Notes under the pieces: generated by a model
Seen by the model: only the letters and a program-made list of their open reading frames with translations
What the model was told of the DNA's origin: nothing
Database searches by the model: none
Made by a program: the position numbers and the translations under genes
In this document: in pieces, positions 12,322 to 25,702 of the stretch
Layout of the letters: each line of letters starts with the position of its first letter
Numbering within the stretch: the stretch's first letter is position 1
NCBI GenBank assembly: GCA_027886175.1
Contig: JAJNNQ010000137.1
Span: forward strand, 4,716,001-4,780,000
Source: Phylloscopus collybita
Taxonomy: Eukaryota; Chordata; Aves; Passeriformes; Phylloscopidae
DNA: 64,000 nt
Direction: 5' to 3'

Positions 12322-15270
12322 CCACCACACACCACAGCACTAAAGAAGCCAGTTAAATACTGGCAGCAAAGGAATTTTCTGTTTAGCTGCTCAAATGAAC
12401 AGATTTCTGAGTAACTTAAATCACACTCTCTATTTGTACATGTACTTATGCTGAGTTTGAAGGGGCCTTTAATCTAGCAGACAGAGGCAGGAAAAGGTCT
12501 AGTAATGGCATACTGAAATCAAAAAGTTCAAACTAGGAATAAAGGGGAACTCATTTATTTTTTAACTGTATAATGAGATATGTTACAGGAGCAAATTACT
12601 AAGTGTTATTGTAGTCCTTAAATCACTATCAGATGTGCTTATAAAACATACATCTTAGTCTAACAACACATAGCTGGGCTTCAAACAGAAATCCCTGGAT
12701 GAAGTATGGCCTGTGCTGTGCAGAAACTCAGACTAGACATTGCTTGAACTAGTTAATCATAATGGCCTCCTATGATTTTAAAATCCACAATCCCATTCAT
12801 TTCAAGCAATGCCTAAGATATACCCATGTAAAACTGAATTTCCTAAGAAATGGGAAAAAAGTGGGACAAAAAGAATAACACTCAACTAACCACAGAAGAA
12901 TCACACATCAGAGGAAATGTCCTTTAAAATGTAAGTGTTTAAGCATCTTCTTAGCAGTTACTTTTCTGTCCAAGAGAGAGAACTAAATTTTTCATAGGAA
13001 CATGCTCATGCCAATTGTCTAATGGACACCTGGAAAATCAGATTAAAAAAGAGTCTTTAAAACAATGAGCTTTGCTAGCCCTTGAGTTCTAAAGCAACCA
13101 ACTCCAGCACTAGCTCATGATAGGAGAATGGTGGCTGGTGATATATATGATGGAGAAAAATCCCATGAAAAGAACAGCAAGCCTGGATAGCAATCTGTAT
13201 GTCTATTTTAATGTGACCTCTATCTTGGAGAAGAGGGTATTATGCAGGAAATACAGAGACACTGCCATTACCAATGTAAAAAGCTCTTACCAATGTATCA
13301 GCTGGGATAAGTTGTGCTCAGAAAGACCAAAATCATCAAATGTTGCTGCTATCAGGCACCCTACAGTCTGGTCCATTTCTGTATGTGTAGTATTTTCTGT
13401 CAGCATCAGTAGACTGCATTTTGGAGTGTGGATGCTCTGTGAAATCACTATGCATTATATTCATGGTTTTGGATACAGTACTTTTGGATTTTGTGACTTT
13501 TATGCTGCAAAATACTCAAGAATGACACTTTTCTGTAATGGAAATGGGAAAGCAAAAAGAGGTCTTTTTCACTGCATGCCTTTGGTGTTAAAAACATGTA
13601 TGTGCAGGAGGGGGGAGACTGCATTTGTCACTGCAGCCACGTCTTTCATTCTGGTGAGAACTGGGATGCACAGACAGCTCTTCATTTCCTGTTAATATCA
13701 GTGGGTTTTCCAACCATGCAGGAAGGTGGCACTTTGCTTTTCACGGTAGCCATGACTGCACTAGGAAGACAGCAGTTATATTAATTTCATTTTTAATATT
13801 TGATTTCTTGCAAATCACAAAAATGCCAAAAAATGAAATCCTATGTCAGTACGTTTTTTCCACAATTTTTCCCGGAAAACTTTAAGTTTTTGTGTCTCAC
13901 CTGGTTTGAACCACAGATTTCCTACTGAGTTCAGGATAATTGTTAACAGGCTTACACAAGGAGAAATAGGCAGCATACAGGACTTTTGGGGACAGCAAAT
14001 GCTGCACCTATCTTAGCATACAACTTCCTTTTGATAAGTAAAAATTCAGTTCTGTTTGAGCAGGTGAGAAGTTTTATCAGTTTTGTTCATCACAAACCTC
14101 ACACAAGAATCACGGCTTTGCCACTTTGCTAATTTTGCTAATTTCCAACATCTGGTTCTGGTCATGCAGACGTGAGCCATAGGTCTAAACTGAGATAAGT
14201 CAAATATATTTGCTCCAAAATTCCCTGGGCACAGATGAAAATTTCAGTTCTAACCAACACATTTGTAACTTCAGATCCTGGAAAGTGTCAAGCCAGGATC
14301 TATACATGTCTTTGGAATTATAAGTTCCATGGAAGCTAATAGGAACTAGCTGTCAAAATGCCTCATGTGTTTGGGCTGAATGAAAGTATAGTTTTCAGGT
14401 TATTGGGTTCTCATTGACTGTGAAAGATTTTATTTTTCTCTTTGAAGCTGGGCAAATGGTTCCATTATTTGCTCTAGATGAGTATTTCATCTGTCCATAG
14501 CTTTTAATTGCTTTTGAATTGCTCTCTGCCAGTTATCACTATCCTTAATTCAAATATGGGTTTAAAAATATTTATAAAGAAGTCAATCCATCATCAGAAA
14601 GACAGTTTCTAAAGGTAAGTCCACATGGCTTGCTGTGATACAGACCTAATAACTGGCTTTTCAACCTGCAATAAGTATTCTTTTCCCTGTCCTCTTCTGA
14701 TTGCTCCATAATTAACACTAGGGAGACACCAGATTTAACTATCTGACAGATATTTATTTAAAATACCTTCTGCTGAATATATTAACATTTCTGTATCTAC
14801 TTTTTTTTTAAGCAGCTTTGAGTTCTGCAATAAAATCAGATCCAGAGTTTGGTTATGTTAATAGCCTTGCATGGTGGTATAGATCAATTTGGAAAAAAGC
14901 AATGAATCAGTCATCTGCAATATAATTGTATATGTTTACACTGTAGAAATGTTTTTAGCATAAAAACACAATAGAAACATATGAGTCACATCAATATCAC
15001 TTAAGCTGGATAAATTGTGAGAGTAAATTTGCTGGAAAGGATGATTTAATGCTCTCCACATACATGTATATTTATGCATTAACTGAGTCCTTCTCCTGAA
15101 ACTCTGCAAAAAGGCAGCACTGAAAATAGCTGCTACCTATGGAACACACTGGTTAGTGAATGCAGCTGTGACACTCCAAAAGAAGGCCTAAGTGCATGAA
15201 GTTAGTTTTATTGCTGACTCTTTTGCTAGAAAAGTCTTTGTGCCCATTCTTTGCGCAGATATAATAGACT
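12322..15270. other. unique non-coding sequence; contains the longest open frame of the window
   Basis: No transposon is recognised. A 192-codon open frame runs 13117-13695 on the + strand, with a second frame overlapping its end (13596-13784). The predicted peptide has no recognisable domain, no clear signal peptide and scattered Cys/His/Trp. No consensus splice sites or start context stand out. I treat it as a chance frame in a locally less AT-rich stretch. At 14600-14613 a GAAAGACAGTTTCTAAAG sequence precedes a strong GTAAGT donor, but I found no matching acceptor. Confidence 0.45.
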
Positions 15271-15325
15271 CAAAGAATCACAGAACATCCTGAGTTGCAA
15301 GAGATCCACATGGATTATTACATGA
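15270..15325 (-). mobile_element. CR1 LINE 3' tip, antisense
   Basis: CAAAGAATCACAGAACATCC, then TGAGTTGCAAGAGATCCACA and TGGATTATTA. This is the reverse complement of a CR1 3' terminus of the widespread avian type reading 'tcctgagttggaagggaccca-caaggatcat'. Only about 55 bp remain. Confidence 0.7.
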
Positions 15326-15958
15326 AGATGTGTCTGAAATAGAATAATCTATTATAGATATGTTCTAATATCATTATCACAATATCTGGGTAGTTTCGTA
15401 TCAATCCTTAAGGCCCCCGATTAAGATCTGCTACTTATTGTTCAACTTCTCCTAGGGAAGAATCGAGTGTGACATGCAATGCCTTGCTTTCAGAGGGCTT
15501 TATTTTGTTTGGGTTTTGTTTTCAGCATATATGCTGGGGTCTGACAACATGAACATTGTTTTCAAAAATAGCCAAGTTGCAGATGGAGGAAATTATTTGT
15601 TTGTGGTATTCTCTATCAAAGAAGTGTCACAGATAGATGGGTTTTACTCAAATATTAGAGTTTTCAGCCAGTTCTCTGATTTAGCTGGGTAATAAGTATA
15701 TACTCAGGCAGCAAGACAGCTTGCTGTTGGCTATGTGTATCATGCTCAAAAGTACAGAGGGATCCCAACCAAGCCACTTGTAATTTACACTCACTAAATT
15801 GGATACAGATCCACCTTTTTTTCCAACAGTAGCCTAGAATAACAAAGGTTTTGGGAAAAATGCCTGGTTTTGGTCGAACGTTTCTTCTTGCTGGCTATCT
15901 GCCACCACAAACACTGAGGGGATATAATAACAGTCATTTGGAGTACTGTAAACCTTGT
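15326..15958. other. unique non-coding sequence
   Basis: Nothing recognisable. One 72-codon frame (15474-15692) has no family features. Confidence 0.5.
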
Positions 15959-16017
15959 CATCTGAGGACCTCAGAACTCTTTCCAAGTGTTAATTAAATC
16001 CTCACAACATCCATGTA
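15959..16017 (-). mobile_element. MIR-like core-SINE fragment, antisense
   Basis: CATCTGAGGACCTCAGAACT, then CTTTCCAAGTGTTAATTAAA and TCCTCACAACATCCATGTAG. This matches the amniote SINE pattern 'atctgaggatctcaaagcgctttacaaa-cattaatta-atcctcacaacaccc'. The following cattttacag / gaaactgaggc part is not detectable. Confidence 0.55.
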
Positions 16018-16917
16018 GCCATGCAGAGCAGATTCCAGGTTGCTGGGCTCTCCCTGTGACCACAGTGGCTCACTGACTTGCTGCTCTGGGAGGCTTCAGA
16101 GCCTTTTGCACCACAGACACGAGTTCCATCTCAGCCACTGCTCTGCCAACCCAGACTCTGCCTCTGTGCTTTCCACCTAACTCCTTCAAAACAAAATGAG
16201 AGGAATTTTTCCAGAGCGGTTGAACCCCAAGACTGTAATTGCAGTGGAGTTTTCAAACATGTTAACTTGTTTTCTGAGGATAATGTTTTATTAGCAGCTT
16301 CAGACGCAGCAGCTTAAAAAAACCACTCAGGTCAGTACAGAGAGAAATCATTCCTCAGCACTGAAAAAGCAGACAATACCTCCCCATGTTGCTGACTCGA
16401 AGCAATAAAAAATCATGAGTTCACTCCAAAAAGTTCTTTTAATAGTCTTTTTGTCTGCAGGCTTTTTGCTCCCTTCCCAGTTCTTGAGATATTACAGTTT
16501 TAAAGTTTCTTGAGGTGAGAAAAGATTTTTCCCACAACTATAAAGAAATGAAAACAGATATTCTTTTCAAGTCACTGGAGTCATTAAGCTAGAGGAAAAA
16601 AAAATCAAATATTGCAAGACCTGATATAAAACCATGAGAGCTAGCAGAGTTGTTTGTTTACCTCTTTAACACAACATTATTTTCTCTTGTCAGTTCTGAA
16701 AAGACACTCAGGTTCAAACCCTGTGCAGAAAGAGATCTTTCTCTCTTGCTACACTCTAATAAACATCTTGCAATGTGTCTTTGAATTTACCTGTGATGAT
16801 CTCGGACAGAATTTTGGTTTCATTTCTTCCCCTCTCGTGTACGTATTTCTTTGATTCACTGAGTGTGAGTAAAATAAGCCCAGCACTGTGGAGACACAGG
16901 AGTGTCCACAGAAGGGA
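16018..16917. other. unique non-coding sequence
   Basis: No element or exon recognised. It is somewhat more GC-rich near 16030-16200 (CTG/CCA-rich), without CpG enrichment. Confidence 0.5.
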
Positions 16918-16982
16918 AGCTGGAACCAGATGTTCCTTAAGGTCCCTTCCAACCCCAGCCACGCTGTGATTCTGTGGCTGCA
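16918..16982 (+). mobile_element. CR1 LINE 3' tip
   Basis: TGTTCCTTAAGGTCCCTTCC followed by AACCCCAGCC and CTGTGATTCTGTGGCTG: the canonical CR1 3' terminus with about one and a half copies of the terminal octamer. The 5' boundary is vague. Confidence 0.85.
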
Positions 16983-19699
16983 GCACACACAGAGCTGTGC
17001 CTTGACACCTCCTGTCAGGGCAGTTTGTGTTCTCAGTCCTGACCATCCTGTTCAGGTGTTCAGGTCCCAGTAAATCACCCGTGGAGACAAGTATCCCATG
17101 CAGGTAACACTAAATATTCTCCAGGCAGCCTTCTAGTTTCTTTGCCTTGAAATATCAATGCACAATATTTTATGACACCAATAGTGCACTCTGGAGGACC
17201 AATAACCACTGTCTACCTTGTGACCACAGAGGAAAATGCACAAAGTTCTCCCACTGTATAGCAGAGAATACAAGAAGTAGCTTTAAAATGGATCATTTGG
17301 ATGCCATAACAGCCCCAAAGCAGTAGCCTAGAGCTCATTTGCCCTGCCAAGAAACTTCTTCAGGCTGTACTGCACATGCAAATCATAACATTTTTTATGT
17401 GTTCAGAAAGCTGTGCAAACTGAAGGGGGTCTGAAATAGTGCTCATTCCACTTTATAATTCAAACCAAATAACAAACTACATTTCCAAAAATTGCTTTCT
17501 CTGACATTGTTGTGATGAATAAGCTTCAACAGTGTCATGTACAGCACCTTTCTAGGTTTATAATTAGTCATAAACCACTAAAATATGTATTGTCTAGAAA
17601 CAAATATTACTTTCTTTGTATTGTCTCTTGGTGATTGGCATGAAAGTTATGAAAGTCTCACTGGGTAACAAAATATAACACCTAAACATCTTGATTTTCT
17701 CTTAAGGCCTAACATAATTTTCAAACCTTGGTGTTGTATTTTTTACTATGGCAAAGTAAAAAACTTCCAAACTGCCTTAGAAAGGTGCAGAAAATTCTAG
17801 TTGTGATTTATTTTCCTAGGAAAGCTTTTCCTAGGAAAGCTTTTCTTGGAAAACTCCAGTTCCATTCATCCAGTTCCATCACACCACATCTAACACAGTG
17901 TCTGAGAGCTTTCCAGCATGCAGTAATACAACTAACTTTTTCTGTATGTTTTGTGCATCCCCCCTCAGACTTACAGGTATATGCAGTAGAGTGCTTTGCA
18001 GTGTGCATGCACAGGAAAAAATATTTATATGATGTATTTGTTATTGGAGCAAGTTCAAAGAAACATACACTGCACATGGGATGGTTCTTGCTCCCATGGG
18101 ATTGTGATTCAGATATTAAACATTAATGAATGTCCATCTAATTGATGCATCCCCCAGGTGTGGCTTTTCAGACTTACTCCATCAATAGTAATCACAGCCT
18201 TTCCATTGGTGACTACCTTTTAAATAATGATCCTCAAAAAAGCTAAACAGCTCCTAATTTCTTCTCCTAAGGAAGCCCCAGTTGTGCTTTCCATCATCCT
18301 TTTTCCTTACCCAGCTTATGACAAACCAAGTGTCAAATCCTGCTTTGCCCTGTCATTCTGCAGTGCTCTGACCTCATCCTTCAATTTCTTTCTCCTTCTG
18401 AACAGTCTTAAGGGGCTCCAAGGCCCAGCTGCTGAAGACAACACCTACAATATCTCCCACCTCGTTATTCCCTAGGAACTATTTAGTGGAAACACACTCA
18501 TCTAAGTACTTACAAATGTGAGCATAAATTCGCCAAGCAAAAATTCTGTCAAAACAATCTAGATGCCACCCACTGGGATGGGAAGGTTTGGTGACAAAGG
18601 GGAAGCAGTTCAAAGCAGATCTTTTGACTTTTTGTACTGTTTTTGACATTGCTTTATGTGATGTTCTCACAAGGAAAATTAGGAGAAGGAAGGGGCAAAA
18701 TCATTTGAGTTATTCATCAACAGCAGCTTGTTATCAAATTAGAGTGAGATAAGCAGAGTTTTCAGGGAGTTCTGCTCTGCTTTAGATTGTACTGTATTAA
18801 TGTATCTCCATTAAAACCTCAGCAAAGGAGTAAGGGCTGTCCACTGAAACCACAGATGACACAGCTCTCAGAGGGTCAGAAACCACTCCAAAGGACAATA
18901 TAATACCTACAAAAATCTCAACTGCAGCTCTTTGGCTGATTTTAGTTCTCCTGGAAAGATCCCAAGAGTAATGATGGCAATGTATAATTTTTTTTTCAGG
19001 TTTATTTAACCTAAACCCAGGAATTCTAAGGGGATATGGGAAATTTTAGAAGCATGAAGAGCTATTAGAGACAGAAGCTGGTGCAGTGGACAGAACAAGG
19101 CAACCCAGGCTTAGAATATTATGGCCCAGATCCAAAAGGTAGCCAGGAATCTCACACCACTGACAGACTGGTGACCCCCTGTAAGTCTAGGTCAGTACTA
19201 GGAACTTATTTAAGTGTCTTCTGTTCATTACAGCATCTGAACTGCATCATTGTCCTTTGTTCCATTTCATGTCCCAAGAGTAAAAACAGACAATTTCTCT
19301 TCTCCTAACCTATCACAAGAGTGAGCAGGCTAGAGACCCTGTGCATGAAACAATGGATCTAGTAAATACAGTCTATAAACCAATATATAGGTCTCTTGAC
19401 AACTTACACCACTTTTCAACTTTGATCATAATTTAAAAGGTGGCACTTGTGTGTATCGTGACTGCTCTCCTTTCAACGTCTTGTTTCTCATGAAAAAGAT
19501 ATCTTTGAAGCTAACAGCCATCAGGGTATTGCATTAATGCTATATTGACTCAGCCTTCATCCTTCCAAGGTGTATAAATTGAGTTGCATGCAGGCAGATA
19601 TATGATGAGACCTTTCAAAGGAGATATCTGTGTGCTCATTATCATCACTATTACTCCATGTGTCCCAGAAAGGCATCACTGTGGGACATAGTAAAGCAC
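16983..19699. other. unique non-coding sequence with a short palindromic tandem repeat
   Basis: No gene recognised. A 132-codon frame (17728-18126) runs through a 15-bp tandem repeat and has no domain. Other frames are under 90 codons. Confidence 0.5.
17811..17854. repeat. three tandem 15-bp palindromic units
   Basis: The unit TTTTCCTAGGAAAGC occurs at 17811-17825 and 17826-17840. A third, changed unit follows at 17841-17854 (TTTTCTTGGAAAAC). Each unit holds the 12-bp palindrome TTTCCTAGGAAA or a close variant. Confidence 0.9.
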
Positions 19700-19812
19700 A
19701 GAAATGAGGGACTTGGGAGATCAGACTGATGTTCCTGTCATGACCTTGGACATGTAATTTTCCCTTCCTGTGCCTCAGTTTCTGCTTTTATAAATTTAGA
19801 TAATGATACTTT
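19700..19812 (+). mobile_element. MIR-like core-SINE fragment, sense
   Basis: GGGACTTGGGAGATCAGAC, then TGACCTTGGACATGTAATTT, then TGTGCCTCAGTTTCTGC, then TTTAGATAATGATACTTTG. The order and spacing follow MIR: 'ggagtcagac', 'tgaccttgggcaagtcact', 'tgtgcctcagtttcctc', 'ataataatact'. This is the clearest of the three MIR-like copies. Confidence 0.65.
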
Positions 19813-20976
19813 GCAGACTGCATTAATATCTACAGATGAAAAGCATAGCCTGAGAGACAGCTATTGCTATTATCTTTATAGGTGTTTTATTTGGGCAAAA
19901 TATTTTCCACCCCAACTGCCAAGAGCTTGCAGCTTCAAAAGAGAAACAGAAAACTTTATCATCTTTCTAGAGAAGCAGAGACACACAAATCAAGCACAAT
20001 TCTTTTGGTCACAATGGAAATTTGTAGCTAAATTGAGGATCCAATTTGCAAGTCAGTGTTTTAAGCATAGGCTTTTTCAGGTGTTCTCCCTGGACATTAA
20101 AGATTTAGTGAGAGTTTTCTTGAGACTGGATTTGTGCCAATATCCATGGCTAGAATTTTTCCCTTCCTCTCAAGTTATGCAGAAAACTGTTTGCTGATTG
20201 TTTGCTGGCCTGCCTAACACCCCAGAGGTGACCATAGAGGAGTATAGCTGCAGAGGTTGTAAATTATACCGACCCTTTCATGCTTTGAAACAGCAATCAA
20301 AATCTTACAGAGCTTTTCCAACCATTTATTTGAATGGAAAGTGCACAAGAAAGAAATTCAGTACCTGCTGCAAGGTGCCAGGGGTTTAGAAAAGCACCAG
20401 GGACAAAGCATGGCCATTCAGATGAGAAGGAAGATCAAATTTTGAAACTGGGTCAATAGACTAGGGTATAAATCATCCCTGTTTTGCACAGAAGTTTCCT
20501 TTCATTGTCACTCTGACCAAAGGGAAAATCTGGCACAGTGTAGTAATTGTACATTGAACTGCTGTTTTAACCACATTACACACCTTTCCTCTTGGCTGCT
20601 CTTTCACCTCACCACCTCTTTCTCCCTATATCCTTTGTTTCTGAACTCCTTTTCCTTCACATTTCATTTCCTAGTGCTGTTCTCTCTTTGAAATGCAGTG
20701 GGCCAAGCCCCATTCTCTTCACCAGAATAATCAATGTCTGCATAATATCATTGATACTGAAGTACCAGGATAGCTCCTTCACTTCCACAGGTCAAGCTAA
20801 GACTGGGCAGCTCAGATTTCTGACTTAGTGTTTCAAGCTGCTGGTGTGTGTGAATTCCAACAAACTGAATATCACCATATGCTTGATTTGCATGGAAGGT
20901 TACATTATCTTTGAAGGCTTAGGTCTTGGAGGTCAGATAAATACAGTAGGTAAGTGGACTTCAACCAGGAACTCCA
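19813..20976. other. unique non-coding sequence
   Basis: A 128-codon frame at 19811-20197 begins within the SINE edge and has no recognisable domain. A TAG|GTAAGT donor-like site occurs at 20949-20951 with no credible upstream exon. Nothing else is seen. Confidence 0.45.
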
Positions 20977-21632
20977 GGTGAGCACCAGTACAGGCTGGTA
21001 CTGATGGCAACAGGCTGTTCAGGAGCTGTACCAGTGGCCAAGGTCAATAGTATCCAGAGGTGCTTTAAGTGCACTGCCAGCAGGCTGAGGGAGGTGACCC
21101 TGCCCCTCTACTCAGCCCTGGTGAGGCACATCTGGAGTGCTCTGTCCAATTCTGGGCTTCTCAGGACAAGAGAGACATGGGAGTTCCTGGAACAGGTCCA
21201 GGGGAGAGTGACAAAGGTGATGAGGGGACTGGAGAATCTCTCTGATAAGGAAAGGCTGAGGGAGTTGGGACTGCTCAAGCTCAAGAGGCAACTGAGAGGG
21301 GACCTCATCCATGTCTATCAGTACCTGCAGTGAGGTGTCAGAGGATGGATCAGGCTGAACAATTGGACAAGATGCAAAGGGAAGAAACGATGCCCAGGAA
21401 GTTCCACATGAACATGAGGAAGAACTTCAGTCCTGAGCAGTGGCGAAGCACTGGAGCAGATTGTCCAGAGAGTGTGTAGAGTCTCCCTTGCTGGAGATAT
21501 TCCATAACTGTCTGGACACAATCCTGTGCCATGTGCTCTGGGATAAGCTTGCACGAGCAAGGAGGTTGGACCAGATGAGCCATTGTGGTTGCTTCCAGCC
21601 TGACCCATTCTGTGGTTCTTTGATTCTGTAAA
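20977..21632 (+). mobile_element. CR1 LINE, ORF2 C-terminal region plus 3'UTR
   Basis: This is a long CR1 fragment. The nucleotide path goes from GAGCACCAGTACAGGCTGG to GGTTGGACCAGATGAGCCAT and the terminal CATTCTGTGGTTCTTTGATT. Conceptual translation of 21004-21333 contains REVTLPLYSALVRHIWSAL and LRELGLLKLKRQLRGDLIHV, which are hallmarks of the CR1 ORF2 C-terminus. The frame breaks at the stop at 21331-21333. The next conserved block (PRKFHMNMRKNF, near 21391-21426) is in another frame, so the copy has stops and frameshifts and is dead. Other long frames here, including a 135-codon minus-strand one, are shadows. Confidence 0.95.
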
Positions 21633-24600
21633 GAGACCTAGAGAGCTGAGAGAAGGAGGTCTAGGTGAAATATCCTTCTTCTTGGGACAGCTGGGACTAG
21701 TTTTCAGGCAAGCTGACTGAAACATGTATTCTCATTTTATTGCTAAAAGCTGTGTGGACATGCAGCATAAATATAAGTAATATCCTTTAGGTCCTTTAAA
21801 TAAATAAAACATAATAATAATAAAACAAAACCCACTTGTTTTGGCACAGTTACAAAATGAACAGGAAGGAGTAAAGAGTATTTACAGCCTTTTAATAACA
21901 AAATGTTGCAATTTAGGTTTCCTTTACAAAATAGTGCCCAGTATCTACTATCTCATGATAAATAGAAGCTGTATCGCATGACACTTGTGAACAATGGGTG
22001 AAATGGATATTAGAAAAATCTCATTTATCTTCTGCTTTATTCTGTGATAGAGGTCCTTGTCACCATGGCTATTATGTGACTAGCCCCAGAAAGGCCATGT
22101 CATTAGTTTTCTTTATCAAGATAGCAAGGTCTCCTTTAAAGGGACAGCACTTAGACTTTGGATTCAAATAGAAAATAGATTTCATTGTGTGAATGCTCCT
22201 ATCTCTGTTTTTGCTGCTTAAATACATAGGTTATTTCCACAGCTGTCAGCCAGATGAAATTAACACTCCTGTGATGAGGAAAGTGCTCCTGGAAAAGAAA
22301 TAGGAAAAAAAATTGAATTTTATGAGCAGTTTGCTTGTATTTGTCTCATACATTTCTTTAGAGCATGTGGCATTTCTTAGTTAAAAAAACCACACACACA
22401 AAGGGGGAAAAAATAAATGAAAGCAACTTTATGTATATTCTGTAAATCTATTTTCCCTTTTGTCTTTTCCACTCACAAATACAGCTTCCTCTTGTCTGAC
22501 AACCACTTTGAAAATTTTCCTCTGTTGCCACCAAAGCAACCGTGTGAGTGTCAACAAATCAGTAATGATTTAGAATATGTCAAAAAGAATTCAACATTTT
22601 CGTCTCTTTTCAAAAATCTTAATGACAGGCAGATAAAGTTGGACAACACCATCTCTATTGGCTTTCTCTGAGTGTTGATGGGCATTTTTCATTGAACAAA
22701 AGAGCTTGCTCCCCTTCTGCAGCAGAAAAGGCATGAGGAGTGTAGCTATAAAATCTGATATTGCCACATATTTGTATTAACCATGGCTAGTTCTCTGCCT
22801 AATTAAGAACATTTTGTATTTGATGATATAGAAGATCAATGATTACAAAATAATGTTGGTTTTCCCTTTCTCCTGAGTTATGATATAATAGCAATTAACT
22901 CTCAGAATACTCTCCTAGTTTAAAGAGGTGATTAAAAGCACACTCTCATTTGCTAACTCAGTAGAGAAGAGCCTTAGAGGTAAAAGGACGCTGGTATGTC
23001 AATACTACTAGCTTACTAATAAATCCCAAAGCCTTCTTTAACTACATTTCAAATTAGGATAAAATTTTTAAATGCAAAAAATAATTGCATTACTACAACA
23101 ATAAGGTTAGGAATTTTATGGCACAAGATCAGGAAATAAAAAAGATAAGGCTCCTTCAGTAATAATCGGTATCACGAGTGTGTATTCAGTGAGTAACCTG
23201 AGTGATAAATGTATCTGAATACATTGAAAATATCCTCAAAATAATGTACCAACTACCTTTGATAGGAATTCATTAGGTATGGGAAGGTTGAAAATCCTAT
23301 CTTGTATTTACCATCTTGAAAATTAAAGAATTGAAATGACATTCTGGTTTTTCTTGAAGTTGTTGTATGTCCTACTACAAACCTTCTGGGAGTAGCTTAT
23401 CAGTGTGTAATGTCCACTAAAGAACAGGAGCAGTGATGTTCCAGAAGTTTGCTACAGAACTGCCAACGAGAAAGTAGAGGGTGGTATCTCAAAGAATTTG
23501 CCAGTTTAACATCAGAGTTAACAGAGGCAGAGGACACCAAAAAAGGAAGATAAAATAGATCACCATAGTGGATAACCAGCCATGGACACTGAGCCCCTCT
23601 GCCTGGAATCCCTTGGACAAGGGACATGCAGACTCTTTGACTGAAACACCAGTGCAGAGCTCCTTGTTAGGGTGTTTATGCCTAGAGTGAACTTGTGCTC
23701 CTTCAATGCCAGCTTTTCTACTCCCCTACTATGGGTGATTCTCCTTTTGGAATTTTCTCAGTGCCTAGGAAATAAAGAAATCTGAGATAGGAAGGGAAAA
23801 TGAAGGTTCTCTAGCACTTACTTTCTCAGTCTATTCCTACCTTTCTAGTCAAGCAGATGTTTTCTCTAGGTGATTCGTCAATTGTAGGGCTATTAAAAGT
23901 CACATTCCTATTCCATTGGAGCATAGTCCATTCTTGAATATATTTTGTGCCAGAAAATTCTCCTTCACATCTCTAACACAGTTCACATTTGTTACAGTAA
24001 CAGATGCACATGAGCAGAAGAAATCAAGGAATCACCTGAACTTAAAATAATTTTTAATTCCTAATGGGAATTTCCTTTCAAGGCTCTGAGTATTAGTTTT
24101 GGCTCAGGCCAAAGCCACAACAGCAGCAAAAGACAAGAGCCTGTAGGAGCTCTGGTCTAAACAGATAAAGCAAAGTGGGGAATAAAAGATGTGGAGGTGG
24201 AATACAGATGTGGAAAGATGAGGGGAACAGCCTAACAAGTAAAGATGATGACAAAACTGCAAATAGAATCAACTCCACAAACTCCTAGGTCAGGGCATAA
24301 CCTAGCAGATTTGGTGGGTGGCCTTACTGGGAATCCATTCAATTTGTTGATCTATCACAAGAAAGTCAAGGATGGGGGAAAAAAATAAAATCTGTGTTTA
24401 AAACTACTTGTTTGAAATAATAGTGCCATACCAGATCCTATAAATACCTTAAGTACTCATTACATAGCAAATCTTTATCTATTTACCTTTCAGAATATTA
24501 GATTGATCTCCTCTGAACTTTGGACTTTTAACAGTCATAAATATTATTGTTTCCCATTCATAGCAACTGCAGAAATACCAGGGATACTGCTGATGGAAAG

Positions 24601-25702
24601 TCCGTGACCTTATTTTTTACACCACCTGTGTACTCTTGAGAACCCTATAATTGAAACATTACACCTTGACTCACCTTTTTCTCATGATGTATTGTAACTT
24701 CTCAAGGCTAGAGTTTTCAGTCATGGATTTTCAGAGTTATATGAGTGAAACAGATTTTTAATCTATTCTGCTCTGAGACAAGCTGGTTCTTCTCAAGAAA
24801 CTCTCACTCTCTCCCAGTTATTTTTATTTCATTAAAATGAACATTCTAAAAAAAAATCTTTTTCTCCTTTAGTCCAGTTTTTCTTCAATAAAATTTTGCT
24901 ACAAGTTTTCCTGTTAACCAGGAAGAATTCAATAGTGCAGAGGAGCCATTAAGGACTTCAGCACTGCACTCCCTGTTCCCCCCTCCCTCAAAGACCCCTA
25001 GACTAATACATGAGGTAATCTTATTGATAACCAGACAATGTTTTTGAGCTTCTGATCACACTGGTCAGTTTTTTTCATATTTCATCACTTCATGCTCATC
25101 AATTGCTAGTTAAAAACCCTGCTGAAAATCATATCACCTCCTGTAGAAATAGCTGGGGATGATACAAGTTATAGAGGAAGCGATCCACAGGTGAGAAGGT
25201 TGTCCCTAAGTGTCTCAAACACTTTGAAATCTACTAAGGTAGATCAAGTTAAGGAATTACTATCAACAACAGTTTTGACTGGAAGTATTTAATTCCTTCA
25301 ATACTTTGAAAAAAAAAATCTTATTTTTGAGAAGGGGCATGTCATTCCTCACTTGAATTTCCTGGCATCATTTCCAGCTTCTTTCCTCTTAATAAAAAGA
25401 AGTTCCAGAACACTGCCTCCATATTCTACATATTTAAATAATGAATGTCTACTGAAAGAATGCATGAAAATTATTCTTGGCTTTGGTTACTAGAGAAGTT
25501 AACATAAGCTACTTAGATTACTATTATAAAAATGTTATTCAAATGTTTTTACTAATGTAAGTCCATATTGAGAGCTTGATCATGAATGGCTTTTGTTCTT
25601 CAAGTTCTTCTTGACCTGCATAATCCTTTGGTTTGAATTCTTGAGGGGAAATAAAAGCACATTAAAGAAATCATGCTCTGTATACAAATAATTTTTTTCA
25701 TT

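Noticed and set aside
21108..21725. Minus-strand frames of 66-135 codons
   Set aside because: They are the antisense shadow of the CR1 ORF2 C-terminus at 20977-21632.
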